DNA of 8,644 nt from contig JAPPMR010000092.1 in assembly GCA_028818995.1 (NCBI GenBank), positions 1-8,644 on the forward strand, given 5' to 3'. Below the pieces are notes generated by a model that was given only the letters and a program-made list of their open reading frames with translations, was not told where the DNA came from and did not search any database. The translations under genes and the position numbers were made by a program. Positions within the stretch are counted from its first letter, which is position 1; each line of letters opens with the position of its first letter. This document shows positions 1 to 5,764 of the stretch, one piece after another. This DNA comes from Candidatus Poribacteria bacterium. GTDB lineage: Bacteria; Poribacteria; WGA-4E; WGA-3G.

Positions 1-1330
1 TTTCTACGGACTTATCATCAAAGTATTGATAGTATGTCAGCGTTCCTGTAGACGAGGATTCTTCGCCTTGATTTTTGACAACTGCAGAAATTGTAAAAGA
101 TTCACCTGCATCCAAGACATCTTTGTTTACTTTAAACGCGTCAACAACCAAATCAGATGTCGGTTGCTTAGGTGTATCAGGTGTCGGTGTCGTATCGGCA
201 GGTGTGTTAGTGGTGCCCGAATGCGGCGTTCTTTGTGTATTTCCCGTTGAACTTTGAGCGGCAGCCTGCTGTTCCTGCGGAATCTGTATGACTTCCGGTG
301 GGGGATCTGGGTTCGGATCGGTTGGTGGCGGCGATGATGATCCCTCAACTGTCACAGTTCCACTTATAGATTGACCATTGTCCAGTGTCGCTGTGACTGT
401 GTACGCCCCGGAGGAACCGCTCCCCGTAATCAATGACGTGCTTGCCTGTCCGTCGCTACCGGTTGTCGCTGTTGTAGGACTCAGCGACACAGTTCCATCG
501 TTTGGACTGACACTAAACGTCACTGTTCGCCCTGATACATACCCATTTTTCTCTACAATAGCAATAAACGTTCTACTCCCCCCTGGATTGAGAGGAAGCG
601 CACCAGAACGCACAAGCATCCTGAAGATGAAACCTGATGGTTTGTTTGGGTTATGAACTGACCCAATTCCGTTGCTTACAGATTTACCATCGTCCAATGT
701 CGCCGTGACACTGTATCTCCCTGAGGCATTACTCCCCAATACCAGGGTCGTCCGTGCCCCTCCGTTGCTATCGGTTGTTGCGCTTGTGGTGCTTAAGGAC
801 GCGGTCCCATTGTTCGGACTGACGCTAAAGGTCACTGTTCGCCCTGATACGCCACTTCCATCTTCTTTACGGAGCGAGAAAGTAAAGGCAACCGATTCAC
901 CGGGACTGTAGGGGCGCAGATCTACGTACAGGATTAGCTCGGCACCATCTGACACAGTCCCAACTGGTATCGACTCAGACGGAACGTTACCTTCGCCGTT
1001 GTCAAGCTTCGCTGTGACTGTATAATGTCCCTCTGATGAATCACCCGAAAGCGATAGCGTCGTTTGTGCTTGCCCGTTGCTATCGGTTGTTGCGCTTGTG
1101 GAACTTAGCGACGCAATCCCATCGTCTGGACTGACGCTAAACGTCACGCTTTGACCTGATACTGGACTCCCATCCTCTTGAACCTCAACAGTAAATGTTA
1201 TACTTTCAAGGGGGGTGATGATCCAAGGTTCCTCACTCGATAGGTTGAGGGAGAAGTCTGCCATTGCCACGAATGGCATCAATAAGCAACCGAAAAATAG
1301 AAAAATAAAACAGATCCGTTGTTTTCTCAT
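1..1330 (-). CDS. Secreted Big-1/CARDB repeat protein (C-terminus cut by window edge)
   Basis: The frame is open from ATG 1330 to the left edge, giving 443 visible residues, and the C-terminus is missing. Residues 1-24 form a signal peptide: basic MRKQR, a hydrophobic core, then AMA before D25 as a likely signal peptidase I site. Three Ig-like repeats follow (about 28-122, 132-228, 235-329). Each contains a core of the type SGxxVTFSVSP, a TTDSNGxA-like turn and a YTVTA-like strand, repeating at exactly 104 residues. This matches bacterial Ig-like (Big-1/invasin) domains. A Pro/Thr/Gln-rich linker (331-391) leads to DLVVDAFKVNKDVLDAGESF, which resembles the start of a CARDB adhesion domain. 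By family the protein should be exported and act in surface adhesion or as a scaffold; the substrate is unknown. GGAG lies 8 nt before the ATG. An in-frame GTG at 1363, 7 nt after AGGAG, could add 11 residues, but the ATG gives the more typical short signal-peptide n-region. Family call is good, function inferred. Confidence 0.85.
   Translation of the reverse strand, partial: MRKQRICFIFLFFGCLLMPFVAMADFSLNLSSEEPWIITPLESITFTVEVQEDGSPVSGQSVTFSVSPDDGIASLSSTSATTDSNGQAQTTLSLSGDSSEGHYTVTAKLDNGEGNVPSESIPVGTVSDGAELILYVDLRPYSPGESVAFTFSLRKEDGSGVSGRTVTFSVSPNNGTASLSTTSATTDSNGGARTTLVLGSNASGRYSVTATLDDGKSVSNGIGSVHNPNKPSGFIFRMLVRSGALPLNPGGSRTFIAIVEKNGYVSGRTVTFSVSPNDGTVSLSPTTATTGSDGQASTSLITGSGSSGAYTVTATLDNGQSISGTVTVEGSSSPPPTDPNPDPPPEVIQIPQEQQAAAQSSTGNTQRTPHSGTTNTPADTTPTPDTPKQPTSDLVVDAFKVNKDVLDAGESFTISAVVKNQGEESSSTGTLTYYQYFDDKSVE
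341..1249 (-). repeat. Three tandem 312-bp Ig-domain coding repeats
   Basis: The Big-1 repeats are conserved at DNA level with an exact 312-bp period. A 28-base stretch is identical at 762-789 and 1074-1101, with a diverged copy starting at 450. A 20-base stretch is identical at 519-538 and 831-850, with a diverged copy at 1143-1162. Different pairs of repeats share the identical blocks, which suggests duplication followed by patchy gene conversion. Confidence 0.85.
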
Positions 1331-1601
1331 CGTTTTAACTCCATATATTCTTGCAATGTTCACTTATTCGCTCCTTTATTTTCTTGTGGTATACTTAGTC
1401 AATTCGATGGATGGTTAGACTTAGATTACCGTCTTCTTGCATATTAAAGACTCTTTTTTTTTTCGATTTCGTGCATAAAATGCATAAAATGTCATAAAAA
1501 ATTGGGTTTTAATAAAAAAAAAGTGAAATTATAGGTTTTTTGGAGAAATTTATAGGCGGGAGGTAAGAGTAGGATGAAGATTCTAACAGATCAGGTACGG
1601 A
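1331..1601. other. AT-rich intergenic region with 9-bp tandem repeats
   Basis: This is the leader of the Big-1 protein and the trailer of the restriction endonuclease gene. It holds a run of ten T (1454-1463), three near-identical tandem 9-10-mers of the type tgcataaaa (1472-1499), and a run of nine A (1514-1522). I see no convincing -35/-10 pair for the minus-strand gene and no GC-rich terminator stem. A promoter is expected here but I cannot place it. Confidence 0.5.
1339..1342 (-). promoter_or_regulatory. Shine-Dalgarno GGAG before ATG 1330
   Basis: GGAG sits 8 nt upstream of ATG 1330 on the minus strand. A competing AAAGGAG at 1371-1377 precedes the in-frame GTG at 1363, which directly follows an in-frame TAA. 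Both starts are usable on sequence grounds; the ATG is preferred because of the signal peptide. Confidence 0.55.
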
Positions 1602-2726
1602 TTATCCATCAACGCCGCCGCTTGATGCAGCACGCCGTAACACCAAAAACGCCTCCTTCAACTCCTGCCGAACGACGCTCTCCGGTTCAGCGAGGAGCAG
1701 TGTCTGATACGCGTCAAGAAACTGAATCCGGAGCCGATGAAAGAGGTGGAGAAAATGGCGTAAAAACCCGATACAATCTAAAATCACCATCTCAATCCCA
1801 CCAGTGCTTTCGTAGATTGATGCGGCATACGCACTGACCTCAACCTCAATGGTATCAGTCGTGATGAAGATGTAGTTATCAACCCGCTTACCGATATCGG
1901 CTATCTTCTGTAGTGCCCTATCAATATCGCCGCGTTCCACCCGCTTCGCCTTCATTTCATAACCGGTAATGACCTCTTCATCATCTATCAACGTGATCTC
2001 TAAATCGCCACTCGCACCTGTCTGCTTATCCGCAGCTGTATGACTATAAAGCGGTTGGGCGCGTTCTCCCAGAAATGTCTCTGCGGCTTTATAGGCTGCG
2101 GCGACCACCAGAACGGGCAATCGGCTCGTATGTGGACACTGTAAATGTTGTTCAATAAGCGTCACAATCGCCTCAGCGGATAACGGAAGTTCGCTTTCCG
2201 AATTACGACTCGGTGTAAGCAGGACTTCTAACCTTTGGCGGTTCTCATTTCTGAGAGACAAAAGAGACCTCACAATTTCTGCCAAGAGTGCCGCCGCGGA
2301 GATATTTCCTTTTTGGACATCATCAAGGAGGTGCAAAAGGGTTTCATAGAGTTCAGGAGGGTTCCCGACTAAGTTAACTTCAGGCGTGAGAACGATGTCC
2401 CTGTTCCGCAGAGCCGGTGTTAGAAAAGCCGTCGTCGAGTTGCAAGGCAGGGCGTGCTGGACAATGAAAGGACCCACATAAGTCTCATCATACGTCCGTC
2501 CAGAATACGCATCATCGCTTCCAATCGCTGTATAGGGTTTCCGAATATCGACTGCAGGGTTATGGACTTTCGCCAAAAGACAAGCCATCAGAAATCGCGT
2601 GCCTGATCGGTTTCGGGGGTTGCGACAAATATATTCGATTTGCTCGGTAACCTCAGACGTTAGGTCTGTCTCCGCTTCCGATACCCTCTTTAGGGCTATA
2701 TCAAGGAGTTCTGAAGGGTCTGGCAT
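1602..2726 (-). CDS. Putative type II restriction endonuclease, PD-(D/E)XK-like
   Basis: The protein has 374 residues. It directly follows, and overlaps by 31 nt, a DNA adenine methyltransferase gene, the classic layout of a restriction-modification pair. Residues 240-244 (GDLEI) followed by 256-261 (YEMKAK) fit a PD-(D/E)XK nuclease core with D241, E257 and K259 as candidate metal-binding and catalytic residues, followed by a helix and a strand (DNYIFITT, 283-290). The N-terminal half (about 75-138) contains a distinctive block (YDETYVGPFIV, CNSTTAFLTPALRN) that I treat as the family-specific region, perhaps target recognition or dimerisation. I cannot assign a named REase family or a recognition site. 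ATG 2726 is preceded by AAGGAG (2732-2737) at 5 nt. By inference it cuts unmethylated DNA in the cytoplasm and is partnered by the upstream methylase. Inactivation cannot be excluded, but the frame is intact. Confidence 0.72.
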   Translation of the reverse strand: MPDPSELLDIALKRVSEAETDLTSEVTEQIEYICRNPRNRSGTRFLMACLLAKVHNPAVDIRKPYTAIGSDDAYSGRTYDETYVGPFIVQHALPCNSTTAFLTPALRNRDIVLTPEVNLVGNPPELYETLLHLLDDVQKGNISAAALLAEIVRSLLSLRNENRQRLEVLLTPSRNSESELPLSAEAIVTLIEQHLQCPHTSRLPVLVVAAAYKAAETFLGERAQPLYSHTAADKQTGASGDLEITLIDDEEVITGYEMKAKRVERGDIDRALQKIADIGKRVDNYIFITTDTIEVEVSAYAASIYESTGGIEMVILDCIGFLRHFLHLFHRLRIQFLDAYQTLLLAEPESVVRQELKEAFLVLRRAASSGGVDG

Positions 2727-3538
2727 GGAAACTCCTTCTCAGCGGGATAGTTCGTCCATAGCACCTCGCGGCGGGGGGCTTTCGAGGAATGACACATCTT
2801 AACGGGTGCTTCAATACGGTTCCAGTTGCTGTATAACGCATCCATTAGCTCAGAGTCGTAAGAAGACAACGCAACTTTCCCGTCTACATTCTGTAGCACA
2901 TCCGCCAATGCGCTATGTTCAGCGTCCGTCATTTCATAGGCATAGGCATTTTCGTCACGCCGTGAATCGTGGGGGTAGGGCGGGTCACAGTAAAAAAGCG
3001 TCTCTGGGCTATCGTAACGCTTGATGACATCAATCGCCGTGTCGCTCTCAATCTGGACGCGTAGCAGCCGCTGAGCGATTTCAGAAAGTCCCTCAACACT
3101 TCCGAGCCATCGAGACACAGCACCTGCCATACCTGCCCGGCTTGTTAATCGACAATGCGCCCATCGTCCCGAACTCGCTTTTTGTGCGAGTCCTGTTCTC
3201 ACCTGTCTCGCGCGAACAAAGAACCGCCGCGCCCGTTCTAAACCCGAAGCACCACTCGCATCTGAAATCGCCTTTTCAAATTCCGCTTTAGAAAACGGGG
3301 TCAATCCGATTGCCTCAAGCAACGCCTCTTTCTCGTCGCGAAGCACCTGAAAGAAATTAACCACCTCACCATCGATATCGTTATACGTTTCGACAGGTGA
3401 AGGATCACGGTTAAGGAGAACCGCGGCAGAACCACCAAAAGGTTCACAATAATGCTGACAGGACGGCAGCAACGGAAGCAGCCACTTGAGATGACTAAAT
3501 TTTCCGCCATACCAACCAAAAGCAATTACATGTCGCAT
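2696..3538 (-). CDS. Class D12 (Dam-like) DNA adenine-N6 methyltransferase
   Basis: The protein has 280 residues, the usual size for the D12 (EcoRV/DpnM/Dam-like) family, which transfers a methyl group from S-adenosylmethionine to adenine N6. The visible motifs are WYGGK (9-13), EPFGGSAAV (32-40, the FxGxG SAM-binding motif I), NDID (53-56), the catalytic DPPY (185-188) and the family-typical C-terminal block REVLWTNY (257-264). All key residues are present, so it should be active. The target site is not readable; the variable region around 85-160 probably reads DNA. GAGGAG (3548-3553) lies 9 nt before the ATG, and a good promoter lies about 80 nt upstream. It is the first gene of a two-gene unit with the endonuclease and its role is inferred to be self-protection. 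An ATG at 3543 is out of frame and was not used. Confidence 0.92.
   Translation of the reverse strand: MRHVIAFGWYGGKFSHLKWLLPLLPSCQHYCEPFGGSAAVLLNRDPSPVETYNDIDGEVVNFFQVLRDEKEALLEAIGLTPFSKAEFEKAISDASGASGLERARRFFVRARQVRTGLAQKASSGRWAHCRLTSRAGMAGAVSRWLGSVEGLSEIAQRLLRVQIESDTAIDVIKRYDSPETLFYCDPPYPHDSRRDENAYAYEMTDAEHSALADVLQNVDGKVALSSYDSELMDALYSNWNRIEAPVKMCHSSKAPRREVLWTNYPAEKEFPCQTLQNSLI
2732..2737 (-). promoter_or_regulatory. Shine-Dalgarno for the endonuclease, inside the methylase gene
   Basis: AAGGAG lies 5 nt before ATG 2726 and within the last codons of the methyltransferase. It fixes the endonuclease start and points to translational coupling, which would keep nuclease synthesis dependent on prior methylase translation. 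Confidence 0.7.
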
Positions 3539-3547
3539 TTCATCGCT

Positions 3548-3553
3548 CTCCTC
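3548..3553 (-). promoter_or_regulatory. Shine-Dalgarno of the adenine methyltransferase
   Basis: GAGGAG sits 9 nt before ATG 3538, supporting that start. Confidence 0.6.
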
Positions 3554-3585
3554 AAATAGGGACGGGATTCAGCAATTGGGACAGA

Positions 3586-3603
3586 GATAGGTTCTCACCT
3601 ACC
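3586..3603 (-). other. Small GNRA-looped hairpin in the methylase 5'UTR
   Basis: On the minus strand GGTAGGT pairs with ACCTATC around a GAGA tetraloop: 7 bp including one G-T wobble. It would sit within the first few nucleotides of the transcript from the promoter at 3615-3643. It may stabilise the mRNA or affect translation; that role is inference. Confidence 0.45.
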
Positions 3604-3614
3604 AAGTTATGTAG

Positions 3615-3643
3615 AGTATATCACAAAAGGCAGGCAATTGCAA
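3615..3643 (-). promoter_or_regulatory. Sigma-70-type promoter for the restriction-modification unit
   Basis: On the minus strand TTGCAA (3638-3643) is separated by 17 nt from TATACT (3615-3620), close to the TTGACA/TATAAT consensus with ideal spacing. Transcription would start near 3608, leaving an untranslated leader of about 70 nt before the methylase ATG at 3538. The palindrome GCAATTGC (3634-3641) overlaps the -35 element, and GCAATTG recurs in the leader at 3572-3578, so a repressor or methylation-sensitive control is possible. Confidence 0.65.
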
Positions 3644-3740
3644 GTCTTCAGTCCGCAGATATCGAGGCTATTTGGTTTTCCGCTTTTTAGCCCGATTTTA
3701 GACCCCCAGGCCCGGTAGGGTTTTTGGTAATACAAGGAAT

Positions 3741-3768
3741 GGATTTAGTCTAACCCCAGACTAAATCC
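3741..3768. repeat. Perfect 11-bp inverted repeat with 6-nt loop
   Basis: Arms ggatttagtct (3741-3751) and agactaaatcc (3758-3768) are exact reverse complements around aacccc. Neither strand shows a T-run right after the stem, so it is a poor intrinsic terminator. It could be a dispersed palindromic repeat or a protein-binding site. Confidence 0.75.
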
Positions 3769-3905
3769 GGTATTTCTGCGGATTGCTTGGGTGTTTCTGC
3801 GGATTTCTGCGATGTCTATAGAAAATGGGATCTACAACTTCTTGCCCTCCAGCGAAGTGCTATGTGCACAAATAGGTGGTTTAGGTTAGATTATAACATT
3901 TTTGA

Positions 3906-3994
3906 GGTAGGAGGGAATTCCGCTTCCCGACTCTTTTGGTCCCTTCGATTCCCGACATAGATTGGTAGGATGGAATTCCGATTCCCGGCCTCTT
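3906..3994. repeat. Two degenerate ~30-bp direct repeats containing GGAATTCC
   Basis: Units at 3906-3935 and 3964-3994 share the plan ggtagga-ggaattccg-ttcccg-ctctt, offset by 58 bp, with a partial third echo (cgattcccgac, about 3946-3956) between them. Each unit can fold on its own ggaa/ttcc arms. This fits a dispersed intergenic repeat family. Confidence 0.6.
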
Positions 3995-4155
3995 AACTGA
4001 AAACTGAAAGCCAACGCAGTGAGCGTACTGATAACTGATAACCATTTCACCACAGAAATTTGACCGCTTTAACCGCCATGAGATTTTTCAAAAACACTTC
4101 CCAACCCCGTTGCAGCTTAGGTTTTTAGTCAATTTCAAGAAACCCAAAAATTCTG

Positions 4156-4506
4156 TTATTTTCTGTGGTATTTGTTTTTTCTTGTTTCACCACAAACCTT
4201 GGCGGAATCAACCCTTTCGGCTATCTCACCATTGATCTGAACCCCAATAACTCCTTTTGGCACGCACACCGAAATACACTTATTTTCCGACACCGCAGCA
4301 ATTACCAATTTACCCAAAAAATCGGGTGTCAGATTTTCGTTGAACAGGGTGATAAACGGATGGCGGGTGAAATTACCTACAACTTCAATTCTATCTCCGA
4401 CGACGAATTTACGGCGGAGAGCCACTTCTACTTTGGAGTCGTCGATAGCCTGCCGAGGGGTCAGGCGGTGTTCACGAAGTTGGCATGCCGTTTTGAACCG
4501 AGTCAT
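4156..4506 (-). pseudogene. Unrecognised open frame or gene remnant, 116 codons
   Basis: I do not recognise this product. The minus frame is open from a stop near 4587 to 4156, but the first ATG (4506) has no Shine-Dalgarno, and the open frame extends upstream of that ATG without a start. This is what a 5'-truncated remnant would look like. The translation has a reasonable Val/Ile/Glu/Gly/Lys-rich composition (for example VVGDRIEVV and VIGVQINGEIAERV) and purine-rich first codon positions. An overlapping plus-strand frame (4165-4530, GTG start, no Shine-Dalgarno) is aligned to the same codon boundaries, so the bias cannot settle the strand. It lies just downstream of the kinase/response-regulator operon, on the same strand. 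It may equally be spurious. Confidence 0.25.
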
Positions 4507-4587
4507 CCAGATTTCGCACAGTTTAATTGATGGAGATTTATGCTTCTGCGGGGTTACCAGATCCTGAGAAACTGAAACATAACGAGT

Positions 4588-4672
4588 TCAAGGTTCTCAA
4601 GCGAAGATGCTGAAGTTCACGAAATATAGCATTCGTTTGATCCAGCTTTTAAGGTTAAGTAGTGTCGTGAAT
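4588..4672. other. Short trailer of the kinase/response-regulator operon
   Basis: These 85 nt follow the TAA of the response-regulator gene on the minus strand. No GC-rich stem followed by a T-run is visible, so I cannot place the operon's terminator here. Confidence 0.4.
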
Positions 4673-5764
4673 TTATGGTGTATTAGTGAGGCGATTAAGG
4701 TGACGTGTAACAAAATCCTTACTCTCAATGTCTGGTTGCCCTTGTCGTGCATAGAATGAAGAAAAGCGTGATACAATATCCTTTACAAAAGGAGGGGATA
4801 TTTGGATTATAGGTTTTCCAAATTCTTTTCCAAAACTGTCTTCGTCATGAGCCGTCAGTTTTCTGAAATTGAGAAATCCGCCATTAAAAGAATGAGCCTC
4901 CGGCAGCCAATGATAGTAATCCGTATGGTTGTTATTAAAAATAACTTTGAGTTTATCTTCCTTTTTCCGTTTCTGTTTAATACCTTCCAACGCCTTGTCT
5001 ACAATATTATTTTCTTTTTCAATTTCAACAAGGAGAATCCGGTCTGTTTTAAATTTTCCGTTACTTCTAATCACAAGATCACAAGCTGGACTTAGAACTA
5101 CAAACGGTTGGTTACTAACATTCTTTTTGACAATACTCCCGGTTTTGATATCCTCCGACATTGGAGGGCATAGGTAGAACTCTTCTGGAAAGAAGCGCTC
5201 TTGACCATCGTCAAGCAAATGATATAGATGGCTGAGTGTATAGCGCGTTAAAGCTCGTTGTGTTTTGTTCTTCCCATCTTGCTTACTATGTTCGATCCAT
5301 TTGTCAATTTGGGGGAATATATTTTTTTTGAATACGTCACTAAGGTGTGTTTCCATTTCCCCCCGACTGCCCATGATATCGGTTAAGCCAGTCTCATAGA
5401 TATCCCAAAATAGATCTAAAAGTTCATAGTACCCAATGTCACCTTTTATGAAGACTTTGACCCCTTCAAGACTATCATCTATATCGCCCTCATTGGCTGT
5501 AAATATAAAAATTGGGATACGGAAAAACGATCTTCTAATATCTTCGATAAGTTGATTTCCGGCACCGACTTGGTTCCCTAATCTCAAGTCAATAATCGCA
5601 CCATCAATGGAGTTATCAAGTTTTTCCAATGCGTCATCACTCTTTTGGCATACAATTGGATCAATATCTCGTTTTGTATTGCTCTTGTACTCCTCAAGCA
5701 TCTCTCTAAAGGTTTCAATATCTTGCTCTCTGTCTTCCACAATAAGCAGTCGTAATTTGTTCAA
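4673..5764 (-). CDS. Response-regulator-like protein: receiver plus unknown C-terminal domain
   Basis: The protein has 363 residues. Residues 1-125 form a CheY-like receiver with a complete active site: the acidic pair E10/D11 (LIVEDRE), phospho-acceptor D59 (IIDLRLG), T89 (FIFTANEG) and K107 (FIKGD). Phosphorylation at D59 is therefore expected. Residues 130-363 show no helix-turn-helix, GGDEF, HD or known nuclease motif. They contain FVVLSPACDL (221-230, with C228 and D229), a Lys-rich segment (262-273) and YYHWLPEA (283-290). I do not recognise this domain; it is presumably the output or effector part. The start is TTG at 5764, overlapping the kinase stop as TTGA, with GGAGG 7 nt upstream. 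No later Met would preserve the receiver. By context it receives phosphate from, or is otherwise controlled by, the GHKL protein encoded immediately upstream. It is cytoplasmic, with no membrane segments. Confidence 0.85.
   Translation of the reverse strand: MNKLRLLIVEDREQDIETFREMLEEYKSNTKRDIDPIVCQKSDDALEKLDNSIDGAIIDLRLGNQVGAGNQLIEDIRRSFFRIPIFIFTANEGDIDDSLEGVKVFIKGDIGYYELLDLFWDIYETGLTDIMGSRGEMETHLSDVFKKNIFPQIDKWIEHSKQDGKNKTQRALTRYTLSHLYHLLDDGQERFFPEEFYLCPPMSEDIKTGSIVKKNVSNQPFVVLSPACDLVIRSNGKFKTDRILLVEIEKENNIVDKALEGIKQKRKKEDKLKVIFNNNHTDYYHWLPEAHSFNGGFLNFRKLTAHDEDSFGKEFGKPIIQISPPFVKDIVSRFSSFYARQGQPDIESKDFVTRHLNRLTNTP

Larger units (their letters stand above)
3645..4155. other. Repeat-bearing intergenic region without a supported gene
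   Basis: I find no open frame here with coding character. The stretch holds a perfect inverted repeat (3741-3768), a duplicated tttctgcggatt (3773-3784 and 3794-3805, 21 bp apart), two related GGAATTCC-containing units (3906-3994), and short reiterations of the actgaaaactg and actgataactg type (about 3996-4040). It looks like debris between two separately acquired cassettes. Confidence 0.6.

Noticed and set aside
378..911. Plus-strand open frames opposite the Ig-repeat gene
   Set aside because: They are antisense shadows. The minus frame is continuous for 443 codons with domain repeats and a signal peptide.
341..1249. CRISPR-like reading of the regular repeats
   Set aside because: The period is 312 bp, the repeats are coding and no short repeat-spacer structure exists.
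1286..1330. Lipobox around FFGC (residues 12-15) of the Ig-repeat protein
   Set aside because: The -3 and -2 residues are both Phe, the hydrophobic core continues past the Cys, and AMA/D25 is a better type I cleavage site.
1440..1530. Intrinsic terminator from the T and A runs after the endonuclease gene
   Set aside because: No GC-rich stem precedes the T-tract on the minus strand.
1574..1837. Plus-strand frame opposite the endonuclease C-terminus
   Set aside because: It lies opposite an intact, recognisable gene and has low-complexity, Arg-rich content.
4049..4169. 10-bp inverted repeat accacagaaa / tttctgtggt as insertion-sequence ends
   Set aside because: The enclosed ~100 bp has no transposase remnant and no target duplication is visible; probably chance or repeat debris.
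4802..5177. Plus-strand hydrophobic frames that look like membrane peptides
   Set aside because: They are antisense to Lys/Glu-rich codons of the response-regulator gene, which produces Phe/Leu runs artificially.
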